Source: Serinus canaria
Taxonomy: Eukaryota > Chordata > Aves > Passeriformes > Fringillidae
DNA: 64,000 nucleotides
NCBI RefSeq assembly: GCF_022539315.1
Contig: NC_066313.1
Span: forward strand, 12,465,764 to 12,529,763
Direction of reading: 5' to 3'
Below the pieces are notes generated by a model. That model did no database searches. It worked only from the letters and a program-made list of their open reading frames with translations, and was not told where the DNA came from. The translations under genes and the position numbers were made by a program. Below are positions 12,133-22,892 of this stretch, in pieces; positions within the stretch are counted from its first letter, which is position 1, and each line of letters starts with the position of its first letter.

Positions 12133-12595
12133 TGTTGTCAAATAGTTGATAATTGTTAAGCATGCACTGTTGGCTTGGTTATTTTATTGTAAAAAGGGTT
12201 AAAAGGGTAGATATAAGAAATATGGTACTCAATGTACCAACTTACATCTCAGCAAAGTGCACCAGTCCCCAGGCGAAATGAGCCAGCCTGGACAGAACTG
12301 TAATGGGCCAATCAAGAGCCTTAAACCTTCATGCAAATGAAGGATCCCAATAGAAACCAACCCAGAGGAACAAAAAACAGGATAAAAGTGGGCATCTGAC
12401 CCAGTGAATCTGTGCTGCTCCCCCTGAAACATCAGGGACATCGCTGCTCAAAAAAGAGAGACGATCCAGAGCCAGAGTTGCAGCATCCTCAGTGGGAGCG
12501 CTCCTCCTTGGCCCACGGGCCCCCTTGCTTTAGGCCTTGTTGTAATAAATGCTGAAATCACTTTTAGTACCGGCAGTCTGGTCCCCTTTTTAACA
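12133..12595 (+). mobile_element. Solo LTR with TGTT...AACA termini
   Basis: The element begins TGTTGTC and ends TTTAACA, giving the short inverted ends typical of LTRs. Inside, in the right order, are a CCAAT box (about 12307), a TATA-like GGATAAAAG (about 12380), a GC-richer R/U5-like part with GGCCCACGGGCCCCC, and AATAAA at about 12545 followed by a GT-containing stretch. No matching target-site duplication was found, and no primer-binding site follows the right end. I therefore call it a solo or decayed LTR of unknown family. Confidence 0.65.
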
Positions 12596-12984
12596 CTCTA
12601 GACTAAAAACCCAGAAAAGCACCAGTAGCTCACACCTCTGTCCCACTGGGGCCCAGGACACAGCACTGGAGGGACTGAGTACGCTGAACTGCACAGAAAG
12701 AACTTTCTGAATTTGCCGTCTCTTCAGACAGCAAGAAGTTTTATGGTTTTATTGTTTAATATTATTCATTTTTTATGCTTGTGAATACTTTGCTTGTTAA
12801 ATAAATAGATTTTTTCCATTTTTCTCCAAAGAAATCTTTTCCCAAACCAATTGCAAGAGGGGCCGCTTAAATCTGCTTTCTAGAAGGACTCCTTTAGAAG
12901 TTTCCTCCCAAATTTGCCCTAAACCAAAACATTCTCATTTATTAGAATAACCAATAAACCCTCTCCTTCTCTAGAGAAGAAAAG

Positions 12985-13065
12985 AATAATCTGGTTTAGA
13001 AGGGTCCTCCAAAGATCATATAGTCCAACTCCCCTGCCTGCTGCCTTGATCATGGACAAGCCTGT
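12985..13065 (-). mobile_element. CR1 3' terminal piece
   Basis: The plus strand reads 'GGTTTAGAAGGGTCCTCC', 'AAAGATCATATAGTCCAACTC' and 'CCCTGCCTG', the reverse complement of the canonical CR1 3' UTR ending. It sits directly downstream, in the minus sense, of the ORF1 esterase relic at 13066-13600. The whole CR1 ORF2 is missing between them. Confidence 0.6.
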
Positions 13066-13600
13066 TACCCTCTCCCCTCTACTCTAGTTTAAAGCTCTGT
13101 TAATGAACTCCAGCAACTTGTGAGCAGAGACTCCCTTCCCACTTTGAAAAAGATGAATCATTTCTGACACCAGCAGACCTGATGCCTTGTAGGCCATTCC
13201 ATTATTAAAACCTGAAAATTGTGGTGGTAACACCAGCCACAGAGCCATGCATTAATAGACTGGGTCCATCTGTGCCTTCCAGTGTCACTGCCTGCAGCTG
13301 CAAGGTAGAGAAAAAATCACCTGTGCTCCAGATTCCCTTACCAATTATCCCAAAGACCTGAAGACCTTTTTGATCACCCTTGACTACACACTGCAGTTTC
13401 ATTGCGACCTACATGGAAGAGCAGTGATGGGCAACAGACCAAGCCTGTGCCAGGCTAAGGAATTTCCTGGTGATGCTCTTAGCCCTGGCTCCAGGGAAGA
13501 AGAAAACTTCCCTAACAGAAATGTGTCTGGCTGCTCTGCTCCCCTCAGAGGAGAGTCACATATAACCTGTATTTCCTTGCCTGTGGGGGCAGTTGTGATA
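13066..13600 (-). pseudogene. Decayed CR1-type ORF1 esterase (GDSL/SGNH-like) domain
   Basis: Conceptual minus-strand reading, with frame changes, gives three collinear blocks of the esterase domain known from ORF1 of CR1-like LINEs. VICDSPLRG at 13540-13566 corresponds to the GDSLLRG nucleophile block, with the Ser kept. REVFFFPGARAKSITRKF at about 13459-13513 is the second block. SEMIHLFQSGKG at about 13138-13173 corresponds to the D-x-x-H-L block, with the His kept and the acidic residue changed to Glu. Stops and shifts break the frame, so it cannot encode a working enzyme. The family's proposed role is in LINE mobility, and this copy is inert. An alternative is that the domain came from another avian retroelement that carries the same module. 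Confidence 0.6.
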
Positions 13601-14699
13601 CAAGGGATGCAAGGTGATACAAGGCTTTCCTGACTTTAGAAACAACTCTGACTCATAAGCACTGTCCTCAATGCCATCCATCAATTGGCCTTCCCCATCC
13701 AGATCCCCATCCCCATAGTACAGCTGGGGATACAGCTGGGAAGGTGTGGTGGGCAAGAAGAGGGTTCACCTGCTGCCCTGAGCATGGACTTCCTTCACTC
13801 CATTCCTATAGGATTTCACCTTCTGCCTGGTGGGAGGATAACACTGGATCTCAGTGATGTGGGTTTTCTGGTGGCTGTTTCTGTCTCAGGGTGGGCAGCA
13901 AGGGAAAAGCACACGATTCACCAGCCAGACTTTTATACAGGATCCCTGATACTTTTGCCTTTTTATTTCCTCTCATAAATCTGCAACCAGAGCAAATCCT
14001 TATGCTCTTTTCTTTGACAAACAGAAACGGTTTTGGGCAAGAAATCTTCCTACCCACTGCAGTAACATGTATGTTACTCAGTGCTACAAGATTTTATAGG
14101 TTTTATTATATTTGCCTATAGCAACTTATGTGTATAAAATTTTCCAGCTTTATTAGTTCTACTTCATTCCAGTTACTGGTTTTATTGGCAGGTTTCATGA
14201 GTAACCTTGATTTGTATGTCTGGTGATTTAATCAGCAAATATAGTGGATAAAAAGGTAAGGAAATAATCCACTCTACTTTTTTTTTTTTTTTTTTAAGGC
14301 AATATATGAAGCCAATAATTTTAAATTTCTTTCCACTGATAATGATGCTGAGGTAGAAATCAGAGATTTCTTTTAATCTGGGCATAAATTTATTTTTTTT
14401 TAATCTAGAAATCTAGAAATCAAAGGCACTAATTCTTAAGCTGTACAATTACTGCTCTTTATATGACTGCCTTCCATGACCTTCTGCCTTTATAGGCAAA
14501 AGATATCTTCCAGACTTTAGGGATTCTTTTATGTGACAAAAGTTTTCACATGAACTTCCAGGACACCTAAGACTTGATTCAGTGGAAATAATAGTGATAC
14601 GTTGGGAGAGAAACTTAAAGCACACAATGCCCAGGGATGATCATAATTATGATACACACTAAGATTATAGGTTGCCTCAGCATTTTGCTGTGATTTCTT
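13601..14699. other. GC-richer flank, then AT-rich unique sequence
   Basis: The part at 13601-13970 is noticeably GC-richer than its surroundings and may be further upstream ORF1 sequence of the same LINE, but I cannot match it. Open frames there (13556-13756 -, 13685-13978 +) have no recognisable domain. A run of about 19 T lies at about 14278-14296. Confidence 0.4.
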
Positions 14700-14850
14700 G
14701 CAGGTATTTGTGCTGAGTCTGGCTGGGATAATGATAACTTTTTCACAGGATCCTGTAGCATGCTGTGATTTAGACTTGTGGCTAGAACAATGTTGATAAC
14801 ATGCTGATGTTTCGACTGCTGCTGAGCATCACTGACACAGGCTTCAGGCA
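14700..14850 (+). mobile_element. Old avian LTR fragment
   Basis: The phrases 'GACTTGTGGCTAGAACAATG', 'TTGATAACATGCTGATGTTT' and 'GCTGAGCATCACTGACACAG' correspond, as I recall, to a widespread avian LTR family whose U3 contains GTTGATAACAC...GATGTTTT. Only this section is recognisable. The neighbouring promoter and polyadenylation parts are absent or too decayed. Confidence 0.5.
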
Positions 14851-14954
14851 CTCCTGAACCAGCAGTTGTGCAGGTGTTTAGCTGCTGGTCTAGGTCAGCC
14901 CAGAAAAAAATGTCTTTGTTAATAAACAGTCACTGAATTCAAAATAGAAGGAAT

Positions 14955-15425
14955 CCCAACAGGTAATCTTGCCCACCCTCTGCACAAAGCAGAGCTGGGT
15001 CAGGGATCAAACCAAGTCATTCAGGACTTTATCCAGATGGTTCTTAAAACTTCCAAGTTTGCTGCACAGCCTCTCTGGCAACCTGCTTCTCTGGCTGACT
15101 ATCTTCAAAGGCAAAAAGGGATTATTTTGTGTCCAGATGGAATATCTTTTTCTCAGTTCATGCCCACTGTCTCAGGTCAGCATGATACATTACTCAGTGA
15201 AGACTCTGACCTTGTCTTCTCAATGACCACCCCACAGGCAGCTCTTAGGCCCCCCTAAACTGCACCTCATCAAGGTTGAACAAGATCATATCCCACAGCC
15301 TCTTATTGCATGGCACATTCCTTCACCTCTGACCAGCTTGGTGGTCCCCCACTGAACTCGCCCCAGTTTGCCAGTGTCTCTCTTGTAATGGGGAGGACTG
15401 AACTGGACAGTGGTTGTGCAAAGAA
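14955..15425 (-). mobile_element. CR1 LINE fragment
   Basis: The left half is a diverged CR1 3' section ('TTCAGGACTTTATCCAGATGG', 'AACCTGCTTCTCTGGC'). The right half has clear blocks 'AAGGTTGAACAAGATCATATC', 'CAGCTTGGTGGTCCCCCACTG', 'GAACTCGCCCCAGTTTGCC' and 'CTTGTAATGGGGAGGACTG', which are the reverse complement of a standard CR1 region upstream of the 3' UTR. It is moderately diverged. A short open frame inside (15037-15258 +) is antisense and not a gene. Confidence 0.75.
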
Positions 15426-17119
15426 GAAAAATCATTTATGAACTAAATGAAAGTGCACACCATTTTCTCTTCTAAGTGACAGATGCTATATAGGATATAT
15501 AGGATAGGTTCCTTTATATATCCTGAAGAAACTCCATGTTTCTGGCCTTGAGCCAGACAAATCACAAAGCATTATTCTTTGAGACTGACTAAAGGACCCA
15601 ACTTCACATCCATCTAGACCATCACCTGTTTAGACCACAATGTACCACGCTGCTCACAATGAGGATGCTCCAAGGGGCCATGTGAAAAGTCTCCTTAAGT
15701 AAAGACAGGCAACACCCACTGCCCTCCCCCCACCCACAGCTACTTCATCTTAGAAATAAACAGGTAAGTCCAGTATCCTCTGCCCTTGAAGAAAACAACA
15801 CAAACCACAAAAAAGAAGATCAAGATTTCCTTTGGATTTATTCTCCTGACTTTCCTTGCGGCCAGCTCCCATGACTATATTATTCAATTGAAAGTAAATA
15901 TCAGGAATTCATCTTAAGATCTGTATAATGCAATACATTATAATGTATAATCTAAAAAACTGGTTTGTCTGGAGTGGGCTAGGACTGGATATAGCTTAAG
16001 CTTATGTTATTTTACCTAGGCAAATATTTCCTTTATTTTAAGCAATATATGCAGGTCCAGTTGCAATACCTGTTTATTAATAATTGTGAATCACAAGTGA
16101 TACACAAAAGGGGATTTCCACTCTGTCTTTGCATTATGTATTGTATATGTATTATATTTGCTACAATAAGCCCTGGAAAATTAGTACCTCACTAAGATTT
16201 TCTGCAGCTTTAACCTTTGAGATAAAGTTACTATGAAATTTAGTAAAAGCAAAAAATCCTGCATTAAATTACTTTTGAATTAATTTTTTGCCTCTGAAGA
16301 AAAAGTGAAATAATAAACTGAATTTTTCTTATCCAAAGTTAGACAATATATGGAGAGATTTTTTAGTATTATTCAGTTACTCTAAGACTTTATATGAAAA
16401 TTGTGTCAGAAGATTAATATTATTTTCTTTTTAAGCATGAAAACTATCATGCTAAAATCTTTCTTGATACCTCTTTCTCTTCATGCAACATTTATCCTTG
16501 AGTAACTAATGAAGGAAGTTATGAGGGCTTTTTTATGCAGTAAAAATACTCATTGTAAGTGTTCCTCACCCTTTTGCATCTTCTTGAACTTGAAGATGGC
16601 TGAATAAGTTTTACTGCATCATCTTGGTTCTTTGGCAATTTTAATTGCAGAAATGACAATATACAGTGCATGTGCCTAGCTCAAAGCTGCCCAAGAAGCA
16701 GCCTAAGCCACTGTCTACATCTGAATCAGTTCATTTTATTGTTACATAAAAAAACCCATTGCTTGATGCATCAAAGTCTTCATTTTGACAATACTTCATT
16801 ATAAAGCACATTTAAGGAATTTCTTTTTTGATTCTGCATTCACAAAAGGCATTGAAGGTAAGTGATTTTGTAGAATTTCTTTAAACTCAGAAATATTTTA
16901 TTAGTTGATTTAACCAGAAAATACCCCTAGGCCATGGCAATATTTTGGTTTCAGCCCACATTACAGCCATTGACATTTAAATCTTGTTCCCATCACTGAA
17001 GTCATCAGCTACTGTGTATTGTTTAAGTTTTTGATACAGGTGGATGATGAGTCATCAACTGCACTGTCAAACATTGATTTCCTCAGGCATTTGGAATTTC
17101 AAACTTTTATTTTACTACT
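15426..17119. other. AT-rich unique sequence, no recognised gene
   Basis: It holds a C-rich patch at about 15720-15735 and imperfect duplications such as ATATAGGATATATAGGATAG near 15490. No repeat family or gene was recognised. Confidence 0.4.
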
Positions 17120-17270
17120 TCAGGTTGCTATTCAGAATCTGTCCATTGGGTACCATAGATTTAAGCCATGTCTCTCTAATTTAGATACAAGGATTTTGTG
17201 CAGGACAATGTCAATTACATTTCACAAGTCCAAGTAGACAGTTTCAGCTGGTCTTCCCTTCTCCACCAGT
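17120..17270 (-). mobile_element. CR1 LINE ORF2 (RT region) scrap
   Basis: The phrases 'AGATACAAGGATTTTGTGCAG', 'GACAATGTCAATTACATTTC' and 'CACAAGTCCAAGTAGAC' parallel the antisense of the CR1 reverse-transcriptase region, where intact copies read AAGTCCAGGTAGA. The fragment is short and diverged, with ends set by loss of similarity. Confidence 0.6.
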
Positions 17271-20200
17271 AATGTATCCCATTAACACTGTGATCCTGTT
17301 CCAAACCTCAAGGTCTTTTAACAAAAGCAGAATCCATTTACAGAATTCTGTAATATATATATATATAAAGAATAATAATCCTTTAAAAATCCCCAACAAA
17401 TACCAGCGCTTTATTGTAGCGCATTTTAAAATGGACTGCACTAATTGGCATTTCAAATTTAAACAGTACAAAAAAGTAAAAACAATATAGTAATGTACTT
17501 TGTTAATTTGCTAGAAACTGAAGTTATTCTAAGATAGCTAGGTGACAAGCAGCTACAGTATCTTATCTTTCTTGTGTTAGAAAATAGAAAATCTTCAGGG
17601 TATAAATGAGCCATTGATTTGCTGATGTTGCTGTGGCATAAAAATGAAATCTACATCAGGACCACAGACAGAATGAATGAAGGAAAGCAGTGAAAATAAA
17701 TGAAGATTCTGAGTGGGATTCATTTTTGGAGCAAATTAGTGGGATGCACAGCCTTCAGGCAGAGCATGAAAATATTTGAGCAATCATGTTAGAGAACAGA
17801 GAGAGATATAGGTATGGAGACAGGTATGATTTCATATATGTATAAACACATTCTATTAGGCAGTATCCACACAGCTGAGAGAACAAAACTAAGTGAAGAA
17901 AAACTGAAACCAGAACACTGAGCATAAAATAAGAAATGAAAAATGAATTAGGCTATTGATCAGCTTCCTTTTTCTTGGTTAACTAATATTTTCTAATTAA
18001 TACTAGTAAACTATTTTAAGTTTCATTTCTGCAAACTTAGCCTACTTTTGTCTTTTTATACCAACTTTATCCCCAGTATTCAAAAGCCAGGAAGCTATTT
18101 ATTTAAGCAATACTTAAATCTTAAAGAAATGTAACACACACCAAAATCTTTTATTCAGTCACAGCAGGCACTTTCTTATCAGTAAAGGGAGACAAAAAAA
18201 ATTAGTTTCTGCAATTCTGCAACTGTGTAGTTTGCTTTGTTTCATAAGGTGAGGAATGTGTGGTAGTCCAACAGTTCTCTTACTATGGAACCAGCAGTAA
18301 ATTATGCACATGGTTATAGATATTTTTCATATGGGTAATTACCACATGACTCACAGAAGTCCTTGGACATTGGCTTCCTTCCATTTCAAATGTTAAAAGC
18401 TTAGAAGTAACTAACAGTTGATGATATGCAGTCACTAGGCCAATTGAAAATTAAGATTTACTACTGGTAAGAATATGATATTGAAGGAAGAAGAAGAATG
18501 AAAATTGCTGCTGAATTCTTTAGAGAAAAAAAGTGCATGTCTGTATTTCTCTTACCTAAGTGATTAATGGAAATAAATTATAAAATTAAAGAAAATATAT
18601 ATAATATGGAAATGACCTTTGAAGTTGACTAGATTTTGTTTCTACATAAGAAAATGAGAAGGATGAAAAAAAGCAAAGCCAAAAAGCCCCTCCTCCCCCC
18701 TCTCCCAAGATTTTTTCTCTGAATTTTAGGAAATACAGAATTTTTCCAAACAGTTTTCCTAAAATCAAGTTTTAAAGAATTCTTTGTATAAGAGGAACAT
18801 AAAGGCCCCCATTTCTCCAAAGGAAAATGAACTTTTTTTTCAGTGGCTTGGAGACTGAAAAAAAATGGAGCACTTGGTTAACAAATTGACATTTGTTAAG
18901 GCATAGTATTGAGGGAAAGAAATGTGTGGTTAATATTTAGGGTAGGCACTACTCCTAGCACTTTCTCTTTCACAGTATGCTAAAAAAAAGAGGAATATTG
19001 GTTTCTCTCCTTATTTTAAAAGTTCTGTGGTTTTGGTTTTTGTTTTTGTTTTTTTTTTTTTGGCTAGTATTTATAAAAAGCTTTACAGGCATCAGTAAAG
19101 GAAAAAAAAAAAACATTGTGAATGATGATGCCTAAATACAAAACATTGCAAATATTTGAAGCAAATTCCTAAACATCCTCAGGGATGATAAAGCTGAAAA
19201 CAGATATCTATTGAAGGAAAAGAGATATCTGTTAAGGGAAAGAGATGGTGTCTTATCCTTCCTCTTAAAGGTCTGGATTAAGAGGATTGCTTAATTGTAT
19301 CAAAGAATGACTTATTTCTGCCCACAAAACTAACCAAACCTGAATAAAACCATCCTTTATGATGGTTTACTGAAGCAATGGATATTTACTCCACTCCCTT
19401 CTCCATGACCTTCAAGGAGCTTAAAGCCTTCAGGCATTTTTCTATACAAAGCAATCAAGATAAATCTACCTACTGTTTGTAGTACTTAAGTTTGTCAAAC
19501 AGAAATCTGCAAAAGGACTCCCAGAATCCATTATCCCATGTGCTCCATACCTTTCTGAGAAGAATTATCTGTAACACAGTGAGATGGAAGTGGGAAGGTT
19601 GATTCTTTACCATTTAACATGGCTTTGGACAGGGAAATGTCCCTTATATGCAGTCTAATGTTAGCAGAACACTTCCGATAAATCTTCAGAGGAGCTGAAA
19701 ACAATCCCCACTGAAACTCTGGAAATTGTGCCTCTTCATCACTACTGAAGTGTTGCCTTCTGGAAGGGCTGAGTAATTAAGAAAGTGCTTGCCAGTTCAG
19801 CACGGTGTGGCAGCAGCTGTCTGCTCGCTCAGGTGAGAGAATTGAATTCTGGAGAGCTCTTTATTCACTTTCTCTGCCTTGCTGTTAAAAGGGAAGGTCT
19901 GTGCTTCATGATCTTCCCTTGGCTTTCCACCACTGCCCTACGCAAATCTTCCCCCCAGAGAGTTCTGTTCATCTTTTCCTTCTTTGCTACAAACATTAGG
20001 ATGTTGGGGTATTGCAAAGTTCCAAATAAAAGGAGTTAAAAGGGATCAGAGCAAGATACTAATTATCTTCTGATAGATTCTGATAGATTTTAAACTCTCT
20101 TTCTGGCCTTATTTTAATAAACTAAACAGAATATTTTCTTATTGCCAAATATCTAAGCAAGTAAAAAAAAGAAAACATGGAAAGTGAGGGCAGTGAGGCA

Positions 20201-22587
20201 TAAGTCTGTATGAAAGAGAATATATTCAGTTGCTACCAGCTAGACATTTCATTTCAGCTTTGTAGGAGATTTTTAGCATGCAGAAAACATGAATTTAAAA
20301 GCTAATTTTTGACTGGGGAGAGAATTTATTGAAACGTGAACCCTTGCAGACATTTATAAACTCAGACATTAGAACTGAAAAAAGCATGTTAGTATGAAAT
20401 TTCCTGCAGGACTTTGAAGTCAACTACCTGGTTTCATATCTTTCTTTCTCTATGTTATTTTGATTTTCTCTTTTGTTTAGTAAAGCTCTGATTCTGTCCT
20501 TTCTCTTTTACTTCTATTTATCCTTGTAAAGCATATTTGTAATCACTTTGATCTCGACCTCAGATCCCTTCATTTCCACTGAAGGAAGTCAGTGTCATCA
20601 CTAGAAGTAATGCTAATTTTTTTTTTTTTTAAAAAAGACAGTAATTCTGCTTCCCAGTTATTTTCTATTACATGTTATATTGTTACATCACCTTGTGGTA
20701 CTGGAAGCATCAAGCAGCATATGCTTTTTGTTGTAGCGTAAATTTTACTTTTCCATACTGCATTTGTGTTTTCTGCATTTACCTCCAAACTACTGTTTTG
20801 TGAATTATGTTGCTGGTGGCACAATCTTTAAATAATCTTTTTCTTTTGGTTTCCAAAACATTTCTCTGTATATGAAGCAAGCAGTACATCCTCAATGACA
20901 GTGTAGTATCTTATCAGTTTTTCTTGGTAAGATCACTATCCAAAATGATTTCCAGTCAACACAAAAAAGTGACTAAAGAACAATGTTTTGGATTTATTTT
21001 ACATTCAAATCAACTATGAGTCCCTACTTTCTCTCTTGTTCAGATTTGGTGCCTAAATGAAGAACCATTTTCTTTATAAATAAACCATAGTTTTAATTTT
21101 TATCTCAAACAAACGAAATTGCATTTCACATAAATTTTATCCTAGAGAATGGAAGATCTTTCCTTCCATGTTTGCTTGTAGAGCTTGCCTGCTTGTTGAC
21201 TGCTGTGTTTGCCCATTTTCCTCTCCTTTTGTCTATGGTTGTTGTTAAGTGGAAGCAGCTTTCTCCTACCAGTTTGCTAAATATTATCGATATTAATGTT
21301 GATGATGATCACTTCGTGAAAGGGCTGGTAATTAAACTCCAAAAGCCATTCCCAAAGCATCATTCTCACCATTAAAAGTTTCCCAGGAAAACATTATTCT
21401 CTATCTTACTGCTTTTACATTGCTCACCCAAAGAAGCATAAAATGACTGCATGCAATGTCTTGTAAAAAACTAGCAATTTTCCTCTTCCATCTGCTTCCT
21501 TCTTCATTATATGTCCGCTCTTTTATTTCTCTTTTCCCTCTATGTTCATATTTTCCTTCCCATCATCTATTTCTTCTATTTTCTATAAAGAAAAAAAAAT
21601 AGGAAAAGAACAGGACAGAGAGGAATGAAGTTGTCAGAAGAAAATGGATTTTGTGAAATAGCTGTTTTACAGTTCAGCAATGTTAAACAGAGACTGACTG
21701 TGTTGTACAGGAAAATTTAAGAACATCATTAATCCAAAATAGCTGGTTTTGACTAAAGGGTATTGTGGAATAATGTTCAGCACCTAAAATCCATTAGGTT
21801 TCATTCTTTTTCTTTCTACTTTCATCGCTTCAGTACAATCATATTTCTCAGTTATCACAACTTTTTCATTGAAAACTTTCTTCATGGTTCAGAGACACCC
21901 TGCTCAGGGTCAGGAAAATTTTTGAAAACACCCTGAAAGAGTCAGTTCAAAAACCATTTTGAAACAAAAGATGGAAACTGCTGTGGTAATAAAGGTAAAG
22001 AACATTTAGGAAAGGTTTTCCCTGCGTGAGGGATTTTGCATATTTTTATAAGAGTTTAAAGTGAAAAGTCTTTTTTTTTTTCCTCCTGGAGGAGAACTGA
22101 TTAGTTACCAATTAATTTTGAAGCCCTTTTTGGCACAGGAAAACTCTATTTATTTGTGGGTTTCAGATGGCTAATGATAATGTTACTGCAAAAACAAGTA
22201 TTTTAAAAAGGTTTAGCATATTGCTGCTAAAAAAACCAAACAAAATGGGACACATACAAAAGAAAAAATAAAAAAATGAAAATGCTACTGAGGAGTTTGC
22301 TTGAGAAAATACATACACATAAATACACTTTCAGGTTAAAGTCTGACAAATAAAAATGTCAAAGAAAGAATTCACACTGTAGTAATCAGGTTTTTCACAT
22401 CCTGGCACTGATGAAATTGACCATCCCTGCATTCTCCTTTCACTGCCCCACCTCACTGTTACAGGGAGCAGCAGCCACTGGGATTAGCAGGAGTTCTGAC
22501 CTCATTGAGCAAAATGTTGCTTTCAAGGTCACACCTTAAACCAAATCTCCCAGCCTCCTTTCCCTCAGGCACTTCGAGATCAAATTG
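17271..22587. other. Unique sequence with short low-complexity tracts
   Basis: No gene was recognised. It contains an (AT)n run at about 17351-17366, a T-run at about 19050-19061, a direct near-duplication of about 22 bases (AGATATCTATTGAAGGAAAAG-like) at about 19202-19247, a T/A run at about 20618-20636, and a pyrimidine-rich stretch at about 21478-21585. The open frames are short and lack domains. Confidence 0.4.
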
Positions 22588-22653
<66 letters not shown>

Positions 22654-22659
22654 CAATCT

Positions 22660-22692
<33 letters not shown>

Positions 22693-22892
22693 ATCTATCT
22701 ATCTAGCTATCTATCTATCTGATCTATCTATCTATCTATATCTATATCTATCTATATCTATATCTACTATCATCTATCTATATCTATATCTACTATCTAT
22801 ATCTAATCTATCTATATCTATATCTATATCTATATCTATATCTATATCTATATCTATATCTATATCTATATCTATATCTATATCTATATCTG
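22588..22892. repeat. Compound microsatellite (CTAT)n to (TATATC)n
   Basis: About 16 uninterrupted CTAT units run from 22588 to 22652. They are followed by CTAT blocks broken by single-base slips and ATCTAT/CTAGCTAT variants. From about 22811 to 22890 the unit becomes a regular TATATC hexamer, about 13 copies. The long open frame across it (22505-22960 +, Ser-Ile-Tyr-Leu repeats) is an artefact of the repeat. Length is expected to vary between individuals. Confidence 0.97.
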
